A stretch of DNA of 64,000 bases from Paenibacillus sp. YPG26 (lineage in GTDB: Bacteria; Bacillota; Bacilli; Paenibacillales; Paenibacillaceae). The first letter of the stretch is position 1, and every line of letters begins with the position of its first letter. The stretch is taken from NCBI RefSeq assembly GCF_023704175.1, contig NZ_CP084530.1, forward strand, positions 3,239,501 to 3,303,500. Reading direction: 5' to 3'. The notes beneath the pieces were generated by a model that had not been told where the DNA came from, searched no databases, and saw nothing but the letters and a program-made list of their open reading frames with translations. Shown here in pieces: positions 34,765 through 42,544 of this stretch. Made by a program: the position numbers and the translations under genes.

Positions 34765-35634
34765 TCAGCCTTGAGCTACCAGCTTAACTTGGATGTTGAA
34801 CGGATCTCTGGCGAACCAGTCCCCCTGCTTCTGCTGAACTTCAGCCCCGGCATTCTTGAGCCGCTGAACCACGGCCTCGAGCTCGGAGCGGTCAGGAAGA
34901 ACCAGCTCATAATAATCCAGACCCGCTGCATTCTCCGGAACCGGCGGAGCGCCAACTCCTGCCCATGTGTTAAGACCAATATGATGGTGATATCCCCCGG
35001 CGGAAATGAACAAGGCGGCTTGCCCATAAGTGGCAACAATATCAAAGCCTAGAACCTGAGTATAAAATTCTTCGGCCTTCTTCAGGTCAGAGACGTGGAA
35101 ATGCACGTGACCGATCTGCGTACCGAGCGGCAGCCCTGCCCATTCCAGGCCTTCCGATGCGGCAAGAAGTCCTTCGATATCCACTTGGTCTGTAGACATC
35201 ACATAGTGGCCTTGTTCATCCCGCTGCCACGTCTCCCGCGGACGATCCGCATAAATCTCGATCCCGTTGTTGTCGGGATCATTAATATAAAGTGCCTCGC
35301 TGACCAGGTGATCCCCCTGCCCGACAGATATTTGGTGCTCGATCAGGTTGCGTACAGCCAGCCCAAGTGAAGCCCGATCTGGAAGCAGAATGGCAAAGTG
35401 GTACAGCCCTGCCCCCGCTTTTCTCGGCAGCACATCCGCATGATCCAGCTCCCGCAGAACTACAAGAGGATGAACACCGTCCACGGTGAGCTCAGCTGTA
35501 TTTCCCTTACGGTTAAGCTCTTTCAATCCTACAACTTCCTTATAGAAAGCAACCGACCGCTCAAGATTGCTTACCTTTAACTTGACGATACCAATTCTAG
35601 CAGCCGGGTGTATGTGAGTTGTCATCTCTCTCAT
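34765..35634 (-). CDS. catE: catechol-2,3-dioxygenase-like VOC protein (CatE type)
   Basis: A 289-residue extradiol dioxygenase with two VOC (glyoxalase-like) halves: IGIVKLKVSNLERSVAFYKE and IGHVHFHVSDLKKAEEFYTQ. Metal ligands are visible as His in GHVHFHV, HHHIGLNTW and Glu in DYYELVLPD. In B. subtilis, CatE with the DoxX protein CatD forms the catDE operon that detoxifies catechols and quinones; here the same two genes are adjacent, 20 bases apart. Position downstream of the DoxX gene and of three palindromes supports the same role. Confidence 0.88.
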   Translation of the reverse strand: MREMTTHIHPAARIGIVKLKVSNLERSVAFYKEVVGLKELNRKGNTAELTVDGVHPLVVLRELDHADVLPRKAGAGLYHFAILLPDRASLGLAVRNLIEHQISVGQGDHLVSEALYINDPDNNGIEIYADRPRETWQRDEQGHYVMSTDQVDIEGLLAASEGLEWAGLPLGTQIGHVHFHVSDLKKAEEFYTQVLGFDIVATYGQAALFISAGGYHHHIGLNTWAGVGAPPVPENAAGLDYYELVLPDRSELEAVVQRLKNAGAEVQQKQGDWFARDPFNIQVKLVAQG

Positions 35635-35654
35635 CCTTTCAGGTCGTGTTCTGA

Positions 35655-36068
35655 TTATTGAGTTGAATTAGTCCGTTTTCTTGCGAACAGCGAATCCAGT
35701 GACAACGGCGTTGTCTCTGTGAAGACCAAATGCAGAGCAATCAAGGCAAAGGCGATATCGAGCTCATACCCTGCCATCTGGCCATTACCCAGAAGTCCGG
35801 CAGGCAGCTTAGCTGAGAGCACAGCACCGATCATAATGACGATAACAATGGCGGATACATACCTTGTGAACAAGCCTAAAATGAGGGCAATCCCTACAAC
35901 AAGCTCTGTATAAGCGATGACGTAACCCAGCACACCAGGTAATCCTAGGCTTTGGAACCAGCCCGAAATATTCGGAAGACCTGTCTGGAATTTGTTGATT
36001 GCATGAGCTACGAATAGTATGCCCAGAGCAATACGCATAAGAGTGGATACATTTTTGTTCATCATCAT
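35655..36068 (-). CDS. catD: DoxX-family membrane protein (CatD type)
   Basis: A 137-residue protein with four membrane helices and the DoxX layout (MRIALGILFVAHAINKFQTG; PGVLGYVIAYTELVVGIALI). First gene of the catDE-like operon. DoxX proteins are thought to act in thiol or quinone redox at the membrane. AGAAGGGAAG precedes the ATG cluster at 36068. A palindrome TATTACTAATA lies at 36111-36121, about 45 bases before the gene. Confidence 0.9.
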   Translation of the reverse strand: MMMNKNVSTLMRIALGILFVAHAINKFQTGLPNISGWFQSLGLPGVLGYVIAYTELVVGIALILGLFTRYVSAIVIVIMIGAVLSAKLPAGLLGNGQMAGYELDIAFALIALHLVFTETTPLSLDSLFARKRTNSTQ

Positions 36069-36110
36069 AAAAACTTCCCTTCTAAATTTGTTATTTGAAT
36101 AATTAATTCA

Positions 36111-36251
36111 TATTACTAATAACATAGGCCGAATTTCGTGTTGTTTATTACTAATATGAATAATTATTTTGTATTAACAATTTATCACGAGATTATATTT
36201 CATGTCAACCATTTATTTGTTATAATAAATAAAAAATTAGTATTAGTAATA
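36111..36251. promoter_or_regulatory. three TATTA-N-TAATA palindromes between catD and the XRE-cupin gene
   Basis: TATTACTAATA at 36111-36121 and 36146-36156, and TATTAGTAATA at 36241-36251. The third ends just before the XRE gene's AAGGAGG. A leftward TTGACA (36204-36209) and rightward TATAAT (36222-36227) lie between copies 2 and 3. Likely operators of the adjacent regulator or of a CatR/YodB-type MarR protein encoded elsewhere. Confidence 0.7.
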
Positions 36252-36268
36252 AACAAGGAGGGATAACT

Positions 36269-36817
36269 ATGGATACCATGGACATCGGCTCTAATATCCG
36301 GGCCATCCGGAAAAGCAAAAGGCTGTCCATCGGACAAATATGCGAAAAAACAGGATTATCCCAAGGCTTTATGAGCCAGGTGGAGAATAACAAAACCTCC
36401 CCTTCCATCGCCACTTTGGACAGTATTGCCGGAGCACTGGATGTTCCGCTTGCCTTCCTGCTGCTTAAGAAGGATGAGCGTATGCATATTATCCGCAAGG
36501 AGGAGCGCCGTAAAACCATTTACGGAAAGGGACAGTTCGAGGTTGAGCATCTAAGCGACCGGGGCAATGTGAAAATGATGCTCGTGGAGATGCCGCCTGG
36601 CACCTCAACCGAAGAAGCCCACGCGCATGCTGGCGAAGAGATTCATTTCGTCATCCAGGGTACGCTCTATGCCGAGCAAGGCGATGTCTCCGCCACCTTA
36701 AATGCGGGCGACGCATTCAGCTGGAAAGCCTGTTTCCCTCATTATGTGAAGAACATTGGGGATGAGCCTGCGATTGTGCTGATATCGGTACATCGGGGTG
36801 GTGGCAGTGAAGATTAG
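36269..36817 (+). CDS. XRE-family regulator with C-terminal cupin
   Basis: A 182-residue regulator: an XRE helix-turn-helix (about 7-62; ICEKTGLSQGFMSQVENNKT) and a small cupin sensor domain (about 105-175; AHAHAGEEIHFVIQGTLYAE, LNAGDAFSWKACFPHYVKNI) with the His/Glu set that can bind a metal. AAGGAGG precedes the ATG. Divergent from catDE, which it may regulate; the shared intergenic palindromes make that plausible, though XRE-cupins usually regulate their own neighbour in amino-acid or polyamine use. Confidence 0.9.
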   Translation: MDTMDIGSNIRAIRKSKRLSIGQICEKTGLSQGFMSQVENNKTSPSIATLDSIAGALDVPLAFLLLKKDERMHIIRKEERRKTIYGKGQFEVEHLSDRGNVKMMLVEMPPGTSTEEAHAHAGEEIHFVIQGTLYAEQGDVSATLNAGDAFSWKACFPHYVKNIGDEPAIVLISVHRGGGSED

Positions 36818-37353
36818 GAATTGTAACCACTGATGGCCGCTGCGCTGCCGGATCGCCTTTCGATCGCTGTTATCCCCGGATTCTCTGAATTGAACTAGAT
36901 GTATGAATCCGGGGATAAGCTGATGCTTCCGAAGCAGCTTTCTTTCAGAAAGCTTTTAGGCGAACGCTATGCTTCTACAGGCGATTCCGGCCGCTCCGCT
37001 GGGTGCGTGCATGGGGGTAATCCCAAACTTCTCTGAGGTTTGAGGGTAGCAATAAGAGGGCTGACCTTTCATGGGGTCAGCCCTCTTAGGGTTAGCGCGT
37101 CTTGTAGGCCTTCGCTTCTACAGGCGGATTCCGCCTCGAATTAGTACGAGCACCTTGGCTAGTGCTTAGCTTCCGGCTTCCACCGGATTCCACTTCACGA
37201 TGGGATACCATTGACTAGCTAACCGTAACGGTTGCCACTAACTTTGGCTAACAGTAGGCGATCCGTCATCACGTTCATGACTTTCCCTCAAAGATGGCGC
37301 TCATGATAGACGCACATAAATAAAGATTGTCTTACATAGAAGACTGTCTTGCC
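36818..37353. repeat. noncoding stretch rich in hairpins and short direct repeats
   Basis: No frame with a ribosome site is seen. Hairpins: TTATCCCCGGATTC (36870-36883) with its exact inverse (36905-36918); an AAGCTG / AGCTTTCT series (36918-36955); TAAGAGGGCTGACC with its inverse (37053-37088), a strong terminator-like stem; and GGCGGAATCCGCC-like palindrome (37123-37135). GCTTCTACAGGCG occurs twice (36971-36983 and 37114-37126). May include the terminator of the XRE gene; the rest looks like a decayed or dispersed intergenic repeat. Confidence 0.55.
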
Positions 37354-37533
37354 TCAATATACGAGTGAAATAATCAGGTAAATTGCATATAGAGAAAAAA
37401 TAGCAGCAAATATTACTTTGTACACAGCTTGAAAAGGTTTGTTGTTTTTCTTCTTAGTTTCGTAAAGAATCAGGTAAGCGATAGATACTACTATAATGAA
37501 TATCGCTAAAATCGTTGACAATGTAGGTGGCAT
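37354..37533 (-). CDS. 59-residue two-helix membrane protein
   Basis: A short frame from ATG 37533 to TGA 37354 with an excellent ribosome site (AAGGAG, 8 bases). The product starts MPPTLSTILAIFIIVVSIAY and has two hydrophobic stretches (about 4-24 and 38-58) joined by a basic loop (ETKKKNNKPFQ). Codon use and the ribosome site support a real gene. No family recognised; small proteins of this kind often modulate a larger membrane complex. No partner gene is adjacent on the same strand close by. Confidence 0.7.
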   Translation of the reverse strand: MPPTLSTILAIFIIVVSIAYLILYETKKKNNKPFQAVYKVIFAAIFSLYAIYLIISLVY

Positions 37534-37715
37534 GGCTTGTTCTCCTTTTAAATGAAGTACCAGCTATTCAATTACATCCACATGGAATAACAACTACATA
37601 TTAAACCCCTTTAAGAAGTAAAAGTTTGGGGGAATTAATTTTAGTGCCTACATTTTAGTACCTACATATGTTTATGTGCCATACATGGATAAGATGATCA
37701 TCTAAATCCGCCGCA

Positions 37716-38690
37716 CTACTCTGGCTTCGTATTCAAAGGCTTCAGATTCGCCTCGATCTGTGCTCGCTGGGGTTCAAGGAACGGCGGAAGGGCAAGAGAT
37801 TCGCCTAAGTGCTCCAAATCCTCATCCGTGGCGAAGCCGGGTCCGTCCGTAGCGAATTCGAACAGTATTCCGTTCGGCTCCCGGAAGTACAGCGAATGGA
37901 AATAGAAACGGTCCACATAACCGGAGTTCGGGAATCGGCCTTCGCTGATTTTGGAGATCCAGGCATGAAGCTCCTCATCGTTATCCACCCGGAAGGCCAC
38001 GTGGTGGACTCCGCCCCGGCCGAGCCGTTCACGGGGAAGGTCGTTCCTCTCCTCAATATGTACCTCCGCGCCGCTTCCACCTTCGCCTGTTTCAAATATG
38101 AGAATGTCCGGCTGCCCAGCTGTGAATGCGGGATATTTGCCTTTGGCGCGGAATCCAAGCAGGTCCTGAAGTACGGCGATCGTTGGCTGCGGATCTTGCA
38201 CCGTCAGCTTAACCGGGCCCAAGCCTACTATCCCGTACGCCTTCGGAACAGGACTCTTCGCCCAAGGGTTCCCCCCTGCTACCCCGCGATTGTTCTCATC
38301 GGAGACCAGAATGAAGCGCTGACCCTCCCCATCCCTGAATGCCAGTGCGGAGCGGCCCGCCACTTGAGTAATCTCATCATGCTCAACTCCGAACTGATCC
38401 AGCCGCCCTTTCCAGTACACAAGTGCTTCATCACTAGGGACGCGCAGGGACAAAGCCGAGATGCTGCTGACTCCTTCGCGGTTGCGTCCTGCCATGGGAA
38501 TCTCGAAGAAGGTTAGCTCTGTACCCGGGTTCCCCTCCTCATCTCCGTAGAACAGATGGTATACACGGGTATCGTCCTGATTCACGGTCTTCTTAATCAG
38601 ACGAAGTCCAAGCACTTCGGTATAAAATTTAAAATTGTCTGCTGCATGAGCTGTTATGGCGGAAACGTGATGTATGCCTTTGAGTTCCAT
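37716..38690 (-). CDS. ring-cleaving dioxygenase, MhqO/MhqA-like VOC protein
   Basis: A 324-residue tandem VOC protein: first half LKGIHHVSAITAHAADNFKF, second half from about 150 (KAYGIVGLGPVKLTVQDPQP, GRGGVHHVAFRVDNDEELHA). Metal ligands: His in IHHVSA, His in VHHVAF and Glu in PNGILFEFATDGPG. This is the family of hydroquinone dioxygenases (MhqA, MhqO, YkcA) induced by quinones in Bacillus through MarR-type repressors. A near-perfect 27-base palindrome covers its -35 box. Together with catDE 2 kb away it suggests a local aromatic-stress cluster. Confidence 0.92.
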   Translation of the reverse strand: MELKGIHHVSAITAHAADNFKFYTEVLGLRLIKKTVNQDDTRVYHLFYGDEEGNPGTELTFFEIPMAGRNREGVSSISALSLRVPSDEALVYWKGRLDQFGVEHDEITQVAGRSALAFRDGEGQRFILVSDENNRGVAGGNPWAKSPVPKAYGIVGLGPVKLTVQDPQPTIAVLQDLLGFRAKGKYPAFTAGQPDILIFETGEGGSGAEVHIEERNDLPRERLGRGGVHHVAFRVDNDEELHAWISKISEGRFPNSGYVDRFYFHSLYFREPNGILFEFATDGPGFATDEDLEHLGESLALPPFLEPQRAQIEANLKPLNTKPE

Positions 38691-38731
38691 AACTGCACCC
38701 CCGGTTGTTATAATTTATGGTGATTAAGTCT

Positions 38732-38774
38732 ATTATACACTAAATATTAGTTATTTACAAAATGTAAGTTACTA
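38732..38774 (-). promoter_or_regulatory. dioxygenase promoter with operator over -35
   Basis: TTACA-AAA-TGTAA (38755-38767) is the core of a longer palindrome (38748-38774) flanked by TAGT and ACTA. The leftward promoter is -35 TTGTAA (38755-38760), 17 bases, -10 TATAAT (38732-38737). A MarR-type (MhqR/YodB-like) repressor would block it. Confidence 0.8.
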
Positions 38775-38889
38775 GTCATTATACTCACAACCATCTCCAT
38801 CCTAGTTATCAAGCCAATGGTAATGTAAGTAACGTTGATATGAACTCAACTGGATTACTGCCCGATTGAGCATTCACGGACAATTGCTT

Positions 38890-38922
38890 TAATCCGGCCT
38901 TAATCCGGCCTTGATCCAGCCT
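38890..38922. repeat. three tandem 11-base units
   Basis: TAATCCGGCCT, TAATCCGGCCT, TGATCCAGCCT in a row, between the dioxygenase promoter and the tmrB stop. No function evident. Confidence 0.6.
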
Positions 38923-38974
38923 TACTCTTTCACTCCATCCAGCAATCACTATGCTTAACTCTTAACTGGACTAA

Positions 38975-39571
38975 CTAGCGTATATGTTTTATCTGGGTAA
39001 TCAGCCTGTCGACAGTCTTCCTCAGCCGGCTTCGTCTGTCAGGGATAAGCTCGATATGCAGCTTCGCGGCGATTAACTCTGCGGTCTGCGAAATAGTAAG
39101 GTGATCGGTGTACACATGCTCTGCGAAGGCATCACCCGCAAGCTCTCGAACGCACCTGTCCATCTGTTGGGCCGCCCAGGAACGAGAGCCCTCGAATCGG
39201 CTTCGCAATCTCCTCTTAAGTGTGTCCTTCGTTAAAGTTAGTGTGAAATGACGCAGGTTCAGGCCATCACCCCTTAGCCTCCCAACGATCTCATCCCAAT
39301 ACCCGACATCTGTGATGGTCATCGGAACAATAATCGTTCCCTCATATCTGGATGTAATGTAGGTCAGCATTTCATAGTTAAATGTCCGCCACAAGAGGTG
39401 CTCTTGAAAGTCACTCCGGGCCGCCTCCATAGGAATATTATCCCGAATATAATATCCTGTATTCTCCGGATCGAATACGAACGAATCGGGAATCCGCCGG
39501 TGCAGCTCATAAGCCGTCTGGGTCTTCCCGGCGCCAAATGCCCCGTTTAACCAAATTATCACAATGTTCAC
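38975..39571 (-). CDS. tmrB: TmrB-like ATP-binding tunicamycin-resistance protein
   Basis: A 198-residue P-loop protein with Walker A in WLNGAFGAGKTQTAYELHRR and close agreement along its length with TmrB of B. subtilis (FDPENTGYYIRDNIP, RTFNYEMLTYITSRYEG, VPMTITDVGYWDEIVGRLR, SWAAQQMDRCV). TmrB binds ATP and tunicamycin and confers resistance. Single gene between the dioxygenase and an ATP-grasp gene. No closely spaced resistance transporter is present. Confidence 0.88.
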   Translation of the reverse strand: MNIVIIWLNGAFGAGKTQTAYELHRRIPDSFVFDPENTGYYIRDNIPMEAARSDFQEHLLWRTFNYEMLTYITSRYEGTIIVPMTITDVGYWDEIVGRLRGDGLNLRHFTLTLTKDTLKRRLRSRFEGSRSWAAQQMDRCVRELAGDAFAEHVYTDHLTISQTAELIAAKLHIELIPDRRSRLRKTVDRLITQIKHIR

Positions 39572-39604
39572 TCCTTCTGCTGCATACCCGCCTCTAAATA
39601 AAAA

Positions 39605-39628
39605 AACAACTCAAAAGACTGAGTTGTT
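39605..39628 (-). terminator. terminator of the YheC/D-like gene
   Basis: AACAACTC / GAGTTGTT stem followed on the minus strand by a T-run (TTTTTTATTT). Confidence 0.85.
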
Positions 39629-39638
39629 GGCACGATAG

Positions 39639-40391
39639 TCATTTCTTTATAACCTTCTTCTTCGGCAGCACCTTGTTCTCATACCGAATCATTTTCCGGA
39701 ACATTCGTTGGTCCTTAAGCGCATTGAAAATATACTTATCCGGCCGGGTATTGACCTCGATGATCCAGGGCTTCAGATCTGTATCCAGTCCTATGTCTAT
39801 CCCGTAAGCCCGAAATCTTGGGAAAATTCCGCTAAGATGGCTGCTTACCCGTATGCCAAGCCGATGCAGACGATGGATATATCTGCGAATCTCCGCTTGG
39901 GACATGAGCGGGGCAAGCAGCTCTTCCACCGGTTTTGGCTGACCTCCGTTATGATAGTTTGTTACGACTTTGTTCGGCTGGGCCACCCGCCCAACGATCC
40001 CCGTAACTTCCCACTTGCTCTGTGGATTCCGCTGGACCATCACGCGCAGATCGAACGGTCTGCCATGATGGCGAAGCAGCGGGATTCCTTGCTGGACCAG
40101 GTAGAGCCTGCGCCCTCTGCTCTTCTCGAATGCCTCATAAGCATGGTCGAACGACTTGAACCTACGGCTCTGCGTCCCGTTCTGCAGCAGGTAACCGTCA
40201 AGTGTACGCGACAGCTTGTATATCCCGTACCCACCAGTCCCATGACTGGGCTTGAGGTAGACCGCCCGGTGCCGCTCCAACATTTCCCGTACACGCTTGC
40301 GGTCTGCCGGAGCCGTCTGGGGCAGATGTCTGGCCAGTTCCTTCTCCTTACTCATCGCCTGGTGCTTGCCAAGCTTATTATTAAGGTACAC
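39639..40391 (-). CDS. YheC/YheD-family ATP-grasp protein (spore-associated)
   Basis: A 250-residue ATP-grasp protein of the YheC/YheD group: LKPSHGTGGYGIYKL near the start of the ATP site, RRLYLVQQGIPLL, GRPFDLRVMVQRN, and the closing GIDIGLDTDLKPWIIEVNTR with the metal-binding Glu and Asn. YheC and YheD associate with the spore coat in B. subtilis. It is shorter than the paralogs of about 360-450 residues, lacking their N-terminal domain. It starts with GTG after GAGGTGATC. Confidence 0.88.
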   Translation of the reverse strand: MYLNNKLGKHQAMSKEKELARHLPQTAPADRKRVREMLERHRAVYLKPSHGTGGYGIYKLSRTLDGYLLQNGTQSRRFKSFDHAYEAFEKSRGRRLYLVQQGIPLLRHHGRPFDLRVMVQRNPQSKWEVTGIVGRVAQPNKVVTNYHNGGQPKPVEELLAPLMSQAEIRRYIHRLHRLGIRVSSHLSGIFPRFRAYGIDIGLDTDLKPWIIEVNTRPDKYIFNALKDQRMFRKMIRYENKVLPKKKVIKK

Positions 40392-40536
40392 CCCGGATCA
40401 CCTCACTATCTAACATCATTACTTTAGGATGAACTAAAGAAATGTACGTCAGGACATATACTTAGATATATGCGGGAGCTTCTGCCGGGGTTTGGATACT
40501 GCGGCTTTGTCGTGCAAAAAATTTTCCGGATAGCCT

Positions 40537-41712
40537 CTATAATTCAACCTTCAGAATCCCGCTCGCCTCCACGGCTTGAACCGCATGCCTGAGCATCTCC
40601 TCATCCTGGACCAGGGCCAGCCGGACATGACCTTCTCCTGATGGGCCAAATGCGCTGCCCGGGGTAACGATAACCCCTGCTTTGCTCACCATGTCCATCG
40701 CGAAATTCTCGGATGTCTCATAATGTGCAGGAATTCTTGTCCAGATGAACATAGTGGCCGCCGGTTTCTCCATATTCCAGCCGATACGTGTGAACCCCTC
40801 GCAGAGAATATCTCTTCGCCTTTCATAAGCCTTAGCCGTCTTCTCTACACTGCCCTGGTCACCCGTTATTGCAGCAATGGCCGCTTGCTGAATGGGAATG
40901 AACATCCCGTAGTCCATGTTGGACTTCAAGGTCTTGAGACGGGCTACAACCTCTGCATTCCCCAGGCAAAAGCCGATTCTTGCACCCGCCAATCCATACG
41001 TTTTGGATAACGAATTAAATTCCACGCCAACCTCCATCGCTCCCGGAAAAGCAAGAAAGCTTCCGCAAGTTCTGCCATCGAACACCAGCTCGCTGTAAGC
41101 ATTGTCATGCAAGACGATTATGTCATATTTTTTGGCGAACCGGATCAGGTCTGTGTAGAAGCTGTCCGGCGCCAATGCCGCAGTAGGATTATTGGGGTAG
41201 GATACGATCATAAACTTGGCTCTGGCTGCGATATCCTCCGGTATATCCTGAAGCTGGATTAGATAATCATTCTTTTTTCTCTGCGGCATGAAATAGAGCT
41301 CTGCGCCGGCCAGCCGCGGCCCATCAGCGAATACGGGGTAGCAAGGATCGGGAACCAGCACCAGATCGCCCTCATCTATAATAGATAATGAGATATGGGC
41401 AAGCCCTTCTTGCGAACCTAACAAGGAGCAAATCTCCGTCTTCGGGTCGAGCTCTACTCCGTACCTGGTAAGGTACCAGCTGCCCGCCGCTTCTAACAGA
41501 GCGCTTTGATCATTGACTGCGTAAATATAATTGCTCTCATCGGCCGCCGCTGTGCACAGCGCATCAATAATATGGGGGGCGGGAGGAATATTGGGCGTCC
41601 CCACACTTAAGTCAATAACTGGCTGCCCCTGCTCCAGTCTCTTTCTCTTGATCTCCAGCAATTTGGTGAAGATGCCCTCCCCAAAATGGTTCATTCTTGT
41701 AGCAAACTTCAT
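40537..41712 (-). CDS. class I/II aminotransferase (PLP)
   Basis: A 391-residue fold-type I aminotransferase close to the LL-diaminopimelate / alanine aminotransferase group. The PLP Lys is in FNSLSKTYGLAGARIGF, with SYPNNPTAALAP (Asn, Pro cofactor contact), LHDNAYSELVFDG (Asp-Tyr) and the substrate-carboxylate Arg in EGHVRLALVQDE. Monocistronic; substrate not fixed by sequence. Confidence 0.9.
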   Translation of the reverse strand: MKFATRMNHFGEGIFTKLLEIKRKRLEQGQPVIDLSVGTPNIPPAPHIIDALCTAAADESNYIYAVNDQSALLEAAGSWYLTRYGVELDPKTEICSLLGSQEGLAHISLSIIDEGDLVLVPDPCYPVFADGPRLAGAELYFMPQRKKNDYLIQLQDIPEDIAARAKFMIVSYPNNPTAALAPDSFYTDLIRFAKKYDIIVLHDNAYSELVFDGRTCGSFLAFPGAMEVGVEFNSLSKTYGLAGARIGFCLGNAEVVARLKTLKSNMDYGMFIPIQQAAIAAITGDQGSVEKTAKAYERRRDILCEGFTRIGWNMEKPAATMFIWTRIPAHYETSENFAMDMVSKAGVIVTPGSAFGPSGEGHVRLALVQDEEMLRHAVQAVEASGILKVEL

Positions 41713-41826
41713 GATCGCTGCTCTCCTACTTTCTTATAAGCTTATATATAAATTATAGCTGTTCATCCATATAACCGCTCCTATTCCTGATAATCAGTCT
41801 CGGCCAGAATTGTCCTAGGTCCTCCT

Positions 41827-42375
41827 TTAATGAAGAAGATCTTCAATCATGGGATAGATATCCATGGGCTCTAACGTAGATTCAAATCTCCCTGCCACCT
41901 GGCCCCCGCGGCCGATCAGGAACTTGGAGAAGTTCCACTTTACCCCGTTACCGGCATGGATCTGCGGATGGTTTTCCCTAAGGAATTCGTCCATCCACTT
42001 CCCTTCCTTTGTCCGGGTATCGAAGCCTTGGAATGGGGCTCTTTGGGTTAAGAATTCAAATAAAGGATGGGCGGACGGCCCTCTAACCTCTGTCTTCTCA
42101 AATAGCGGGAAGGTTATCCCGTGGTGTGACACACAGGCTTCTGCAATCTCGGAGCTGCTCCCGGGCTCTTTCCCGTTGAACTGGTTGCATGGAAAACCGA
42201 GAATTTCAAGTCCTTGTCCCTGCCTGCGTTCGTACAGCTTCTGCAGGTCAGCGAATTGCCGGGAATAGCTGCACTGGCTGGCGGTGTTAACGATAAGAAG
42301 CACCTTTCCCCTATACTTGGACAGGGAGACCACTTCTCCCTGAATAGAGGTGGCCTGAAAATCGTAAATAGACAT
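41827..42375 (-). CDS. glutathione-peroxidase-family thiol peroxidase
   Basis: A 182-residue GPx-fold protein with the Cys (not selenocysteine) version: KVLLIVNTASQCSYSRQF (peroxidatic Cys), GFPCNQFNGKEPGS, KWNFSKFLIGRGGQV (Trp-Asn). Bacterial members usually use thioredoxin. The expected NTAS-x-C-G-x-T reads NTASQCSYS, a small variation. Upstream at 42437-42457 GTTCTAAT is repeated twice 13 bases apart, perhaps a regulator site. Monocistronic. Confidence 0.92.
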   Translation of the reverse strand: MSIYDFQATSIQGEVVSLSKYRGKVLLIVNTASQCSYSRQFADLQKLYERRQGQGLEILGFPCNQFNGKEPGSSSEIAEACVSHHGITFPLFEKTEVRGPSAHPLFEFLTQRAPFQGFDTRTKEGKWMDEFLRENHPQIHAGNGVKWNFSKFLIGRGGQVAGRFESTLEPMDIYPMIEDLLH

Positions 42376-42494
42376 CTCCCCATCCCCCCTGGATATGGTA
42401 ATTAATTTAGTCCATCATACCTCTCCTTCTCTTATTGTTCTAATATATAGTTCTAATAGCTTTTATAGGAATTGGATATAATCAGTAAACAAAA

Positions 42495-42522
42495 GGCAGT
42501 TATGAACGGATTCATAACTGCC
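42495..42522 (-). terminator. terminator of the copZ-copA operon
   Basis: GGCAGTTATGAA / TTCATAACTGCC stem with a TTTTGTTT tail on the minus strand, about 23 bases after the copA stop. Confidence 0.85.
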
Positions 42523-42544
42523 TCTGTCTATCCTGACTATAAGG

